This document shows positions 34,379-43,322 of a stretch of 61,002 nucleotides of DNA, piece after piece. This DNA comes from an uncultured Lysobacter sp. (lineage in GTDB: Bacteria; Pseudomonadota; Gammaproteobacteria; Xanthomonadales; Xanthomonadaceae): positions 1 through 61,002 of the forward strand of contig CAMLID010000016.1 of assembly GCA_946480055.1 (NCBI GenBank). Direction: 5' to 3'. The notes beneath the pieces are model-generated. The model made no database searches and had not been told where the DNA came from. It saw nothing but the letters and a program-made list of their open reading frames with translations. Every line of letters begins with the position of its first letter. Position 1 is the first letter of the stretch. A program made the translations under genes and the position numbers.

Positions 34379-35608
34379 TTACTGCGCGACGCGGGCCGCG
34401 TGGTTGCCGCGCACAGCGGCGAAGCCGAACCAGGCGTCGATGCGGGTCGCGCTCGACAAGTTCGTGAAGTTGCCGCCCGTCTGGACGGTGAGGCGGATAC
34501 CGTTCGAGTTGAACTGGTAGCCCTCCGCACCGGCGACCACCGGGGGCGCCATGAACGCCGCGGTGAAGGCGTCGCGCTGGTACATCAGGTTGTTGGCGTA
34601 GGCGGCGGCGGCGGCACCGACGAAGGTCAGGGCCGCGGCATTCGCCGGCGACGCGGAGACCGTCTTGTTCGGGAACGCCGGGGTGATGGCCGGGTAGATC
34701 GGAATCACCGCGGTCGCGGCAGCGGCGGTGACGTCCGCGGTCACCACGAACTGCTGCAGGTTGGTGTAGGCGACGCCGGTCAGCGGGTGCACCTGGAACA
34801 CGCCGGCGATCGTGAACACCTGGCCCTTCAGGAACGTGTCGCCGTTGGCCAGGCCGCCGATCGTCAGCGAACTGCCGGTCTGGCTGGCGCCCGACACGGT
34901 CACCGCGGCGACCTTGTTGCCGTTGGTGATCGTCGGCAGGTTGACGCACTCGTACCAGTCCGCCTGCGACGCACGGCCGATGTAGGCCTCGCGGAACTGC
35001 TTGGAGATATCGGCGGTCGGGTTGAACAGCACCTTGCTCGAGTCGATCATCTCGACGTTGACGTCGGAGCTGATCAGGCAGTCGCGCGGGCTGGCCGGTG
35101 CCAGGGCCTTCTGCATCAGGGCCCGGGCCTGGTTGAACGTCTTCATGGTCGTGGGCACGGTGCCCGGGGTGCCGACCAGGTTCGGCGTCGCACGCACGGC
35201 GCGCAGGATCAGCTCGGCTTCGATCGAAGCGCACAGGCTGGACAGCTGCGGCTTCATCACGCGATCGCGATAGTCCTTGCGGCGCGGGTCGGTCGCGTCG
35301 AGCTTGAACACCGCTTCATCGGCGGTGACGCTGATGCCGGTGTGCTTCTGCACGTCGATCGACAGGGGCACGGTGCGCTCCTGCCAGTCGGCAACGGTGC
35401 CGCCGTTGGCGAACTCGACGCCGTCGTAGACGACGCTGATGCCGGGCACCGAAATGCTGACGGTGTTGCCGACCTTGAAGCCGTTGGGCGCCTTGGCGAA
35501 CTCTTCCTGGCGCGAACGATCGATGCCCATCAGGAACGGGCACGACTCTTCGAGGATGGCCGCGGCCTCGGCCGCGATCATCTGATGGACATTGAACGTG
35601 TTGGACAT
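34379..35608 (-). CDS. Major coat protein (P22 gp5-like)
   Basis: 409 aa. Opening MSNTFNVHQMIAAEAAAILEES, then GNTVSISVPG, WQERTVPLSIDVQKHTGISV and RDCLISSDVNVEMIDSSKVLFNP match P22-type coat proteins, which have an HK97 fold with an inserted domain. It is preceded by the scaffolding gene and followed by its own terminator, as expected for the most abundant virion protein. Confidence 0.85.
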   Translation of the reverse strand: MSNTFNVHQMIAAEAAAILEESCPFLMGIDRSRQEEFAKAPNGFKVGNTVSISVPGISVVYDGVEFANGGTVADWQERTVPLSIDVQKHTGISVTADEAVFKLDATDPRRKDYRDRVMKPQLSSLCASIEAELILRAVRATPNLVGTPGTVPTTMKTFNQARALMQKALAPASPRDCLISSDVNVEMIDSSKVLFNPTADISKQFREAYIGRASQADWYECVNLPTITNGNKVAAVTVSGASQTGSSLTIGGLANGDTFLKGQVFTIAGVFQVHPLTGVAYTNLQQFVVTADVTAAAATAVIPIYPAITPAFPNKTVSASPANAAALTFVGAAAAAYANNLMYQRDAFTAAFMAPPVVAGAEGYQFNSNGIRLTVQTGGNFTNLSSATRIDAWFGFAAVRGNHAARVAQ

Positions 35609-35624
35609 GGCTGAAAAGCTCCGG

Positions 35625-36491
35625 TTAGCTGGTACGTGCGGCCTTGATGGCCGCGACTCGCTCCTCGTCGCTCATGTCGGCTTCCGATCGCTTGACCGGA
35701 GACGACGTGCCCACAGCGGGCGGCGGCGGAGGAGCGTTGGTGACTTGGTTGGGCTTGGGAGGCTTGGGCTTGGCGCCGCTTGCAGCGAGTGCGGCCTCGA
35801 TCTTTCCGATCTCCCGTGCCTGGCTGAGCGGCGGCAGATTCGCGATCCGCGCCGCTTCCTGGGGGTTCTTACCGAGGTGGTAGGCGATCTGCGGCCCGAT
35901 CTCGGACTCGTGCACGGCACCGGCCATTACCTGGGTGATCTTCAGGGAGGGGTCGGTTACCAGATCGTCGTAGTCGTCGTGGGCCGCGGCGAAATCGGCC
36001 TGGCGCTGCTCGAATGTGGAGCGGGCTTCCTGCACCTGCTGTTGCTGCTGGCGCTGGGTGCCCTGCGCTTCACGCTGAGCGAGTTTCCAGTCGAACAGGG
36101 CGTCCTCGTAGGCCGCCTGGTCGAAGTTGTGCTGCTCCAGCGTCGGGCGGGGGTCGGTCGGCTGCGGCGCGGGCCGCTGCGTGTCCTGCCCTTGGTCCGG
36201 CTGCTGGCGTAGGGCCAGGTCGCGCCAGCGATCCGCCTCGCGCTTTGCATCAAGCGCCTCGCGATTCGCACGGTTCACGTCGCTCCAGCGAGGCCGCTTG
36301 CGCTGCTCGCGCGACGCGTCGTCTCCCTGTTGCTCCTGGTCCTGTTCGGACGTGGTGTCATCGGGTTGCGCGGCCTGCCCGCCTTCCTGCTGCTGCGTGC
36401 CGAGCTGCTGCTCGGTCGCCGGCGCTGGCGCAGACTTGCCCGCTTCCGCCGCCTGGGTGGCGACAGCCTCGGTTCCGGTCTCGGTATTCAT
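35625..36491 (-). CDS. Scaffolding protein
   Basis: 288 aa, strongly charged, Gln/Glu-rich and disordered at the N-terminus, with central helices (ANREALDAKREADRWRDLAL; TQRQQQQQVQEARSTFEQRQ) and a basic/Pro-rich C-terminus. Position between portal and coat and this composition fit a P22 gp8-like scaffold that directs coat assembly and then leaves. Confidence 0.75.
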   Translation of the reverse strand: MNTETGTEAVATQAAEAGKSAPAPATEQQLGTQQQEGGQAAQPDDTTSEQDQEQQGDDASREQRKRPRWSDVNRANREALDAKREADRWRDLALRQQPDQGQDTQRPAPQPTDPRPTLEQHNFDQAAYEDALFDWKLAQREAQGTQRQQQQQVQEARSTFEQRQADFAAAHDDYDDLVTDPSLKITQVMAGAVHESEIGPQIAYHLGKNPQEAARIANLPPLSQAREIGKIEAALAASGAKPKPPKPNQVTNAPPPPPAVGTSSPVKRSEADMSDEERVAAIKAARTS

Positions 36492-36536
36492 CGTTTCCTC
36501 AGTGCGTGATGGCCGGATGCCGTCCGGTGCGGTCGA

Positions 36537-38552
36537 TCAGAACGGGCCGCTTGGTTCCTGCGGCCCCATGGACGGGTCGCCCATGAAAAAGCCGGCTTGC
36601 GCCGGCTCGGGTTCGAACTCTTGGTTGTCGGGGCCAATGGGCACCGGTACACCGGACATTCGCTCCAGCAGCAGGTGCGTTTCGACCTGCGTCTGGTCGG
36701 CGTCGGCGTTGTACTTGCGCGCCTGCGCTTCCTTGCTCTTGGCGTCCGCGACGTCCTTGGGATTCGGCGGCGGTGGCGCCTCGGGCTGCTCGCCTTCCTC
36801 GGGCTCCAGCAGCTTCTGCGCAACCAGGATGCGCCGCAGCCCCTTGACCGTCTCGTCGAGGCCGGGCGTGTCCATGTTCTTGAGTGCGCCGTACATCGCC
36901 AGGCCAGCAGCGGGGCCGCCGCCTGTCGCGAGCTGCATCAACGAATCCGCAGTCTCCATGCGTTGGGTCGTAAAGCTGGGCCCGGCCGCGACCGCAACGT
37001 CGTACTTCGCCTGCGACAGATCGTTGACCTTGACCCAGGTCTGCGACTCGTCGTCGAACACCTGCTCGTTGAGCGTGACGTAGTCCTCCGAGCCGTCCTC
37101 GCCGAGGATGCGCTCCACCCGCTCGGTGTCGTAGACCTTCGGGATCAGGTCGACTAGCTGCTCGCCTACGAAGCGAATGGCGCGCGCCAGGTTGTCCGTG
37201 TAGTCGAACGTGGCGACGTCGCCCTCGCGCTGCAGGGCCAGGATCGCGCGGCCACTCTGCTGCCCCTTGCGCACGCCCAGTGAAGGGTCGTGCTGTCCGG
37301 AGACGGCCTTGATGTCGTCATTGTCGATCTGCGCCAGCTGCAGCATCGCGGTCGGGAACGCCGGGGGCGCCTCGCGCGTCGGCCGGCCGCCGTTCGGGGC
37401 CTTGGGATCCACGTTGTACGGCAACGCCTCGGCATTGCTTTCGCTCATGCCTTCCCACTGGGCCTCATGCCCCAGGACCATCGCCGGCGTGTAGAGCATC
37501 GGCGACTTCGGCTGCTTGGCGACGACCTCGATCATGGAGCAGCGGTCGAAGTTGTAGAGCCGCTGGGCGTCCTTCATCGGGCGAATCTGGCCGTACCAGT
37601 GTTCCTTGCCCTCAATGTTGATCAGGTCGCCCCAGACCGGAACCAGCGGGATGAACTTGCCCGGCCACGGGGTCGGACCTTCCAGCACCTCGGTGCCAGA
37701 CACGATGGAGACCTTGACCTCCCATGACTGGACGATGCGTTCGGAGACCTTCGTCACCGGCGGCTTCGCAGCGCCGTCCGGGCCCGGCCGAGGGTTGGCC
37801 AGCTCATCGGCGATCTTGTCGAACTCAGCCGCGTCCACGACTCGCCCGTCTGACAGCAGCACGATGCGCTTCTCGACCGGGTCACGCTCCCAGTAGCGGG
37901 CGATCCTGACGTCATCAGCACCCCACCAGTCGCCGGCGTCGAACACCTTGGCCGATTCGAAGTCGACCGGCGAGGCCTTGGGCCAGCGCTCCTTGAACTC
38001 GAGCTTCGAGATCCGCTCCGGCTCGAAGGCGAAGCGGCCGTCGCGCTTATCCTTCTCCTTGGCCGACGGGTCGAACAGCACGGCGAAGGGGTTGCGCTTC
38101 TCCTTGATCCGGATGTCCTGCTCGAAGGCGCTGTCGTCGGTGTAGGCGGTCTCGATCCCGATCACGCCGAAACCGCCGTTTGCGCTGAAGAAGCCCGCCG
38201 TGTCGTAGGCCTCGTCCGCGTGGCTGGCTGCCTCAATGTTGCGCACCAAGCCCTGCATGATCTCGCCGGCGCGCTTGGTGCCGTTGCGGGTCGCAACCAC
38301 CTTGATCTGCGGCCGGTTCTGGCGCATGTCGTTGGTGACTTGCTTGGAGTGCTGCCGGACCTTGTTGAACTCGTAGACGGGCCGGTTCTTGCGCTTGCGC
38401 TTGAGGTGGGCGTCCCACTGGTTGCCAGGGATGAAGCCGAATTTCAGGTCGTCGACGGCGTCGGCGCGCATGGGGGCGTCGAACTCCACGGCACGGCCGA
38501 AACGCTCCCGCATCGTCGCCAGCGGGTCGGCTTTCTTGCTCTTGGTCGCCAT
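36537..38552 (-). CDS. Portal protein (P22 gp1-like)
   Basis: 671 aa from MATKSKKADPLATMRERFGR. Portal-type blocks include FIPGNQWDAHLKRKRKNRPV, FNKVRQHSKQVTNDMRQNRP, HWYGQIRPMKDAQRLYNFDR, KAVSGQHDPSLGVRKGQQSG and an acidic, helical C-terminus resembling the gp1 barrel. It forms the dodecameric DNA channel. The start overlaps the terminase stop (TGATG). Confidence 0.87.
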   Translation of the reverse strand: MATKSKKADPLATMRERFGRAVEFDAPMRADAVDDLKFGFIPGNQWDAHLKRKRKNRPVYEFNKVRQHSKQVTNDMRQNRPQIKVVATRNGTKRAGEIMQGLVRNIEAASHADEAYDTAGFFSANGGFGVIGIETAYTDDSAFEQDIRIKEKRNPFAVLFDPSAKEKDKRDGRFAFEPERISKLEFKERWPKASPVDFESAKVFDAGDWWGADDVRIARYWERDPVEKRIVLLSDGRVVDAAEFDKIADELANPRPGPDGAAKPPVTKVSERIVQSWEVKVSIVSGTEVLEGPTPWPGKFIPLVPVWGDLINIEGKEHWYGQIRPMKDAQRLYNFDRCSMIEVVAKQPKSPMLYTPAMVLGHEAQWEGMSESNAEALPYNVDPKAPNGGRPTREAPPAFPTAMLQLAQIDNDDIKAVSGQHDPSLGVRKGQQSGRAILALQREGDVATFDYTDNLARAIRFVGEQLVDLIPKVYDTERVERILGEDGSEDYVTLNEQVFDDESQTWVKVNDLSQAKYDVAVAAGPSFTTQRMETADSLMQLATGGGPAAGLAMYGALKNMDTPGLDETVKGLRRILVAQKLLEPEEGEQPEAPPPPNPKDVADAKSKEAQARKYNADADQTQVETHLLLERMSGVPVPIGPDNQEFEPEPAQAGFFMGDPSMGPQEPSGPF

Positions 38553-39964
38553 CAGCCGAACTCGGACCGGATCGCCAGCGGGCGGGCGCGCTGCTCGACG
38601 CACGCGAAGCGCAGCATCATCAGGCCGTAGCGGGTGGCGCTGAGCAGGTCGTCATTGAGCTTCACGATCTTCCCGTCCTTTCGGTGATAGAGCCGGCATT
38701 CGTCGAACCAATCCGTTAGGTGGCTGAAAACCTTCAGCCGGCCAGTGAGCATCCGGTCGAGCATGTCGATCACACCGGCCTCGACGCCGTTGCCGCCGTT
38801 CTCGAAGGTCGCCCGCTCGTCGAGCATGTTCAGTTGCTGGTCGCGGTACTGCTGCGCCAGTTCTTCGCCGCTGCCCTTGTCGTGCTGCAGACCGTCGTGC
38901 GGCCACGCCCACGGCAGCCAGTCGCCCCAGGGGCGCAGCGCCGCTGCGTGGATCACCGGCGTCGCCTCGCGCTTGCGGTAGGCCGCGGTGACGTAGAGCA
39001 CGTCCGCATCGCGGTCCCAGGCCAGCTTGACCGCGCCGAATGGGTGGTCGTAGCCGAAGTCCATGCCGCCGATCTGCACCCAGTGCGCCGGGATCGCGAA
39101 CGGCTCGACCTTAATGTCCTCGTCCGCGACCGGGAAGATCCGGCCGCTGCCGAGCATCGGAATACCCTTTGCGCGCGCGTCGCGTTCGTGCGCCGGGTAG
39201 CTGGCGATGATCGCGGCGCGCTGCTCGTCCGTGTAATGGTCGGCGTCGTTGATCGTCATCGTGACCTTGGCGCGGTCTGGCGCCTCCTCCATCACGAACC
39301 GCTTCACCGTGTCCGACATGCCCTGCAGAGGCGTGAAGGTCATCATAGCCAGGCCACCGGTCGCGTTGGTGCGCGTCAGGCCCTCGGTGTAGATGTCGAG
39401 CGGCGGCTCCTCATCCGGCCAGAACACGTCGATCGAGTCGCCCTGGAACCGCTCGCGGCCCTGGTCGTAGCTCTTGAAGATCACCAGCGACACGCCGCCG
39501 CTAACATGCCGGACCTTGGCCTGGGAGGCGCAGTCCGGCACCTGGGGGTGCGGCGATATCCGCACGATGTCGGCGCCCGGCACGGTGCCGGTTCCGCGCT
39601 CGGTGGCGCGGCCCAGCAGCACACGCTGCGCCGCGTCGCGCGAAACCGTCATCGTCTCCGAAGCGACCCAGGCCACGATCGGGCGGTCGAACACCCGGCC
39701 GGCCCACCAGGTCGGGTACTTGCCGGTAAGGTGCATCGCCAACTCGTAGCCGGCCGCCAGCGTCTTGCCGAGTTGGTTGCCCGCCATGAGCAGGCGTTCG
39801 CGGATCGCCTTGCCCAGCGCGTGGAACTCGGCCTGCTTGGCGTAGGGCTTGTAGCTCGCCAGGCGGTTGGTTCGCACGCGGCGATCGACCTCCTCAAGCA
39901 GGGCGACAAGCTCCCGACGCTCATAGACGTCGAGCGCGTCGACCTGCAGCACCGCGGCGTTCAT
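38552..39964 (-). CDS. terL: Terminase large subunit
   Basis: 470 aa. Walker A-like MAGNQLGKT at 60-68, Walker B IDVFWPDEEPP near 180, and a nuclease-domain aspartate block GGMDFGYDHP near 300, followed by KVFSHLTDWFDECRLYH typical of P22/Sf6-like TerL. It supplies ATP-driven DNA translocation and headful cleavage. It is adjacent to the portal gene, but an unrelated gene separates it from TerS. Confidence 0.92.
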   Translation of the reverse strand: MNAAVLQVDALDVYERRELVALLEEVDRRVRTNRLASYKPYAKQAEFHALGKAIRERLLMAGNQLGKTLAAGYELAMHLTGKYPTWWAGRVFDRPIVAWVASETMTVSRDAAQRVLLGRATERGTGTVPGADIVRISPHPQVPDCASQAKVRHVSGGVSLVIFKSYDQGRERFQGDSIDVFWPDEEPPLDIYTEGLTRTNATGGLAMMTFTPLQGMSDTVKRFVMEEAPDRAKVTMTINDADHYTDEQRAAIIASYPAHERDARAKGIPMLGSGRIFPVADEDIKVEPFAIPAHWVQIGGMDFGYDHPFGAVKLAWDRDADVLYVTAAYRKREATPVIHAAALRPWGDWLPWAWPHDGLQHDKGSGEELAQQYRDQQLNMLDERATFENGGNGVEAGVIDMLDRMLTGRLKVFSHLTDWFDECRLYHRKDGKIVKLNDDLLSATRYGLMMLRFACVEQRARPLAIRSEFG

Positions 39965-40758
39965 TACGCGCTGACGGTCAGCCTGGCCGGGCCTGCGACC
40001 GCTCCCTGGTCGCCGAACGAAGGCCCATCCAGGACCGTGACGGCGAACAGCTGGTTGTAGACCTCGCCGTTGTCGAGGGTGACCTCGCAGCGCAAGAACG
40101 CGCAGCCGCAGCGGACAGCCTCGATCAGGACGCGCACCTCGCGGCCGACGATCGACGGCGTCGCCATCCCGACCGCGGCGATCACCGACATGTCCCAGAC
40201 CGCGCTAGCGATCGAGCGTCCCGCCGGCAGCGCGCCATTGAAGTTGGCGACCAGGCAGCGCTTCTCGCGCGCGTACAGCCGCGACTCGTGGACCCGCGTC
40301 CGGTAGTGCCCAGACACGTAGGCGCGCGTCACGCGGCCCAGCTCCTCGCAGCCAGCCAGCGCGTCGACCTCGATCAGGATCGCGAAACTCTCGGTGGCGG
40401 TGAACTCGCCGCCGTTGGCGCCCTGGAACTCGATGCTCAATGCCGGGCCGGTGATATGCCCGGGCACGAACGCGGTTTGCGGGTTGCCCGCCGGCTCGGT
40501 GTTCGGGTATTCGACGGAGGGGCCGCCGTCGTCCAGCATGAACTTCGCGCCCGACACGTCGCCGAACTCGGAGCCGGCCTGGTAGCTCTGGACCGTGATG
40601 CGCACCTGCGGCAGCGGGTCCGGCGCCGGCGTGAACTCGATCTGCCATTGCACATCGTTCACCGCGTCGGCGCTGACGGTGCTGCCGACGAGCGTCGCTG
40701 TCGTGCTGGTGAATGAGAACGGGAGACCGCTCTCAGCGATCGGGACCCAGTTAGGCAT
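39964..40758 (-). CDS. Conserved-looking protein of unknown function between TerS and TerL
   Basis: 264 aa, beta-rich. The first half (SFTSTTATLVGSTVSADAVN, LPQVRITVQSYQAGSEFGDV) and the second half (RTRVHESRLYAREKRCLVAN, CAFLRCEVTLDNGEVYNQLF) could be two sandwich domains. It overlaps TerS by 8 bases and TerL by one. No packaging motif is visible; a decoration or tail-attachment protein is possible. Confidence 0.6.
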   Translation of the reverse strand: MPNWVPIAESGLPFSFTSTTATLVGSTVSADAVNDVQWQIEFTPAPDPLPQVRITVQSYQAGSEFGDVSGAKFMLDDGGPSVEYPNTEPAGNPQTAFVPGHITGPALSIEFQGANGGEFTATESFAILIEVDALAGCEELGRVTRAYVSGHYRTRVHESRLYAREKRCLVANFNGALPAGRSIASAVWDMSVIAAVGMATPSIVGREVRVLIEAVRCGCAFLRCEVTLDNGEVYNQLFAVTVLDGPSFGDQGAVAGPARLTVSA

Positions 40759-41242
40759 CGGAACTGCCCTCGCCCTGCGCGGCGCCGGTCGCCTTCGCCA
40801 TCAGCACCGCAAGGCGCTGGCTGATCTGGGCGTCGCTGGCCTGCATCAGCGGGCTGTCCTCGTCGCCGGAGAGTGTGACGTTCTCGCGGTAGCGCTTCGA
40901 CCACTTCGCTAGCAGCTTCAGACGCGTTTCGACCTGCAGGCGGCGGTGGCCGAGCATGTCCTCGGTGACCACTTCGATACCGTCCGCGGTCTTCTTCGTG
41001 CGCTTACCGAGCTTCGGCGTGTCGGCGATGCGCAGCGCTTCGGCGGCTAGCGCGTCGTAACCGTCCTCGCGCGCCTCGAGGAAGTCCTTGTCGAACTCGA
41101 TATGCGCACGGCGCCAATCTGAGACCGTTCGCACCGCCGGCATGTTCGCGCCGCGGCAAACCGCCGCCAGGGGTTCGCCCTTCGATACGCGCCCCAGGAT
41201 CTCGGCCGCCTTCTTCGCGGTGTAGGTCGTCGGGCGCGCCAT
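40751..41242 (-). CDS. terS: Terminase small subunit (Sf6 gp1-like)
   Basis: 163 aa. N-terminal HTH (YTAKKAAEILGRVSKGEPL, VRTVSDWRRAHIEFDKDF), then EDGYDALAAEALRIADTPK and HRRLQVETRLKLLAKWSKRY, the pattern of Sf6-type small terminases that recognise the pac site and form a ring. It lies immediately after the spanin genes. Confidence 0.85.
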   Translation of the reverse strand: MARPTTYTAKKAAEILGRVSKGEPLAAVCRGANMPAVRTVSDWRRAHIEFDKDFLEAREDGYDALAAEALRIADTPKLGKRTKKTADGIEVVTEDMLGHRRLQVETRLKLLAKWSKRYRENVTLSGDEDSPLMQASDAQISQRLAVLMAKATGAAQGEGSSDA

Positions 41243-41244
41243 GG

Positions 41245-41736
41245 TCAGTTGCTCACGGCCCGGTCAGTGGCGATCACCGCTTGCGCGGCTCGGACATGGA
41301 CGTCGCATTCGTCGGCGGCTGCAATAACTCGCGCCGCACTCGCTCGCCGTAGTTCGGCGGCGCCATCACCGACGCCGGCGGCGGCATCGGCTTCGGACAC
41401 AGTGGCGGCCGGGCAATCCCACCATGAGCGCAGGCGCTGAGCGCCAGTGCGCAGGTCATGGACGAGGCGATCGTGCTCAGCTTGCGCATTGGCGCGCTCC
41501 AGTTCGTGTTGGCGGCCGATGTCGGCCAGTTGCAGCGCGTGGGCGCGTTCGGTGGCGCGCGCGGTTTCGGTGGCGTCGAGCCGGTCCCGCACCGCCTGCG
41601 CGGCGCTCTTGGCAATCGCGTCGTGCGCCAAATCCAGGCGCCAGGACTGCACGCCGACCAGCACCAGCAGCAGGAGCGCCAGGCCGGCGAACACGGTTGC
41701 GCGCACGCCGCCGAGCAGCTGCACCAGCGCGGTCAC
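41245..41736 (-). CDS. Rz: Inner-membrane spanin (Rz-like)
   Basis: 163 aa from a GTG overlapping the preceding stop (GTGA). One N-terminal membrane helix (VFAGLALLLLVLVGV) and a long periplasmic coiled coil (DRLDATETARATERAHALQL, HELERANAQAEHDRLVHDLR) fit an i-spanin. Its partner is encoded in another frame inside it. Confidence 0.82.
   Translation of the reverse strand: MTALVQLLGGVRATVFAGLALLLLVLVGVQSWRLDLAHDAIAKSAAQAVRDRLDATETARATERAHALQLADIGRQHELERANAQAEHDRLVHDLRTGAQRLRSWWDCPAATVSEADAAAGVGDGAAELRRASAARVIAAADECDVHVRAAQAVIATDRAVSN
41274..41489 (-). CDS. Rz1: Outer-membrane spanin lipoprotein (Rz1-like), embedded in Rz
   Basis: 71 aa in a different frame, wholly inside Rz. The signal MRKLSTIASSMTCALALSAC ends in a lipobox LSAC. 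The mature peptide is proline-rich (PPLCPKPMPPP), as in Rz1. The two proteins would span the periplasm and fuse the membranes at lysis. Confidence 0.82.
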   Translation of the reverse strand: MRKLSTIASSMTCALALSACAHGGIARPPLCPKPMPPPASVMAPPNYGERVRRELLQPPTNATSMSEPRKR

Positions 41737-42032
41737 AGCGGGCCACCCGTCGTCGGCGTGACCGGGTCCAGTTCGAACGGCGGCGGCTCGATGTTCGCGG
41801 CGCGCATCAGGCCCTCCAGACGATAGACGTGGCGGATCAGGCGCCCCTCGCGGGCTTCCAGGCCGGTGACGCGGGTGGACAAGCGCCCCACTTCGTCGCG
41901 GAGCATCTGAATCACGCTGATTTCGGTTTCCGCGCTGACGGCGGCAACGCGCTGCTGGCGCCACCACAGGCCGACGCCGCCGGCGCCGATCGCCAAACCG
42001 CCGAGTGCTGTCCCGAGAGCTTGGAAGTCCAT
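41733..42032 (-). CDS. Membrane protein of the lysis cassette, possible holin
   Basis: 99 aa. A single N-terminal membrane helix (FQALGTALGGLAIGAGGVGLWW) then a coiled coil (ISVIQMLRDEVGRLSTRVTG) and Pro-rich end. Placement between endolysin and spanin suggests a lysis role. It does not match a specific holin class, so this is inference. Confidence 0.5.
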   Translation of the reverse strand: MDFQALGTALGGLAIGAGGVGLWWRQQRVAAVSAETEISVIQMLRDEVGRLSTRVTGLEAREGRLIRHVYRLEGLMRAANIEPPPFELDPVTPTTGGPL

Positions 42033-42658
42033 CAGGCGAGCGCCTTGCGAGCGCGCTCATAGCGCGCCCTGCGGTCGGCGCGGCCGTTCTGACCGCCGTT
42101 GATTCGGGTCGTGATCTTGTCGAAGGCGCCGACGTCGGCCAGGGCGTTCAAGTTGTGGTCGCTCCAGTAGGCGCCGGCAGCGATCGCGCCCCAGCGCGGC
42201 GTCGCCAGCTGATCGGGATCGGCGACGAAGTCCGGTGCATCGGGGAAGCGCTCGCGGATCAGGTCGCGCACGGCTTCGTAGTTCGCCGCGCCGGTGTTCT
42301 GGATCGGACCGCGGCCGCGGTACTTCCATCCATCGCCCGGCTTCGTGTTGCCAAGGCGGCCGCCGTAGACGTGGTTCGCAATCGCTTCGGGCTTCCGTGC
42401 CAGCGCGTCGGCCTGGGCCTTGGTAAAGCGTGTCGGCCAGGTAGCCAGTAGGCCGGCCGCGCCGTAGTTGAGGTTCTCAACCAGGCGCCCGAGGCTGCCG
42501 GACTCGTGCCCGACCTGGGCCAGGAAGGCGGCCAGTCGCGCCGGCGTGGTGATGTCGTACTTCTCGCAGGCTTCGGTCAGCGGCGCTGCGAAGGCGGCTG
42601 CGTCGGAACGCGCGCAGCCGATGGCCCGCACGAGCATGTCGGCGGTGATCGGCTTCAT
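42032..42658 (-). CDS. Endolysin, glycoside hydrolase family 19
   Basis: 208 aa from MKPITADMLVRAIGCARSDA with GGAG upstream. GH19 hallmarks: LAQVGHESGSLGRLVENLNY (catalytic Glu) and YGGRLGNTKPGDGWKYRGRG with QNTGAANY. It cleaves peptidoglycan. No signal peptide or anchor is seen, so holin-dependent release is expected. Confidence 0.88.
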   Translation of the reverse strand: MKPITADMLVRAIGCARSDAAAFAAPLTEACEKYDITTPARLAAFLAQVGHESGSLGRLVENLNYGAAGLLATWPTRFTKAQADALARKPEAIANHVYGGRLGNTKPGDGWKYRGRGPIQNTGAANYEAVRDLIRERFPDAPDFVADPDQLATPRWGAIAAGAYWSDHNLNALADVGAFDKITTRINGGQNGRADRRARYERARKALA

Positions 42659-42764
42659 TCGGGGCTCCAGAAACGCGAACGGCCCGCCGGTTAGGGCGAG
42701 CCGCAGGGACAATTCTTGACGATGCGCGCTTTTTACTCCGGCGGTACGTACTCGTCAAGCTCCG

Positions 42765-43322
42765 TCATCGCGACAGCCTCGCGTGCATCCAGGTGCGCGC
42801 GAGGCGCAACTCGTCCTTGAAGCGCTTCAGGCTGACCGCGTCGACCACCACGTGGCTGACCAGTTCGGCTTTCTCGCGCTGGGTCATGGCCCGGATCTGG
42901 TACTGCACGCGCAGGCACTCGGCCTCCAGGGGGTTGAAGCTGCGCAGGGCGAGCCAGGCGGTCTGGACGGTCTCGGTCTCGGCGGTGAACGTCGAGTCGT
43001 AGCGCGGCGCCGCGGCGTAGCGGTTGCGCGTCTCCCTCGCCGGCACCGGGTCGCAGGCCCAGGCCGGCAGCACCGGGCGCGGGTTGTCGTCGGTCGCAGC
43101 CAGGACGCCGGCGGCCATGTGCAAGCGCCTACCCTGCCCGCCACGGTCGAACGAGACCAGCCGACGCGTCGCCGCGTCGCGGGTCCCCGGCGCGAACTCC
43201 AGGCCGCGCGCCGTCGGGCTGTCGCCGGTGAGGCTCTCCGCCTCGTCCCACTCGTCCGGGCGCTCCTCGCCGTAGGCGCGGCCCCAGCGGAGCAGGCGCA
43301 GTTCCAGTTCCTCGGGGCTCAA
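42765..43322 (-). CDS. Hypothetical protein upstream of lysis genes, possible late regulator
   Basis: 185 aa from a TTG that overlaps the RusA stop and has AGGAGG close upstream. The last 50 residues (LEAECLRVQYQIRAMTQREK, VVDAVSLKRFKDELRLARTW) look like a helical DNA-binding region. Its place between RusA and the lysis cassette is where lambdoid phages encode Q-type antiterminators. That function is inference only. Confidence 0.5.
   Translation of the reverse strand: MSPEELELRLLRWGRAYGEERPDEWDEAESLTGDSPTARGLEFAPGTRDAATRRLVSFDRGGQGRRLHMAAGVLAATDDNPRPVLPAWACDPVPARETRNRYAAAPRYDSTFTAETETVQTAWLALRSFNPLEAECLRVQYQIRAMTQREKAELVSHVVVDAVSLKRFKDELRLARTWMHARLSR

Noticed and set aside
42733..42918. 61-aa frame at the start of the lysis region
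   Set aside because: It is the antiparallel-frame tail of the 185-aa gene with shadow composition; only its last 11 codons lie outside.
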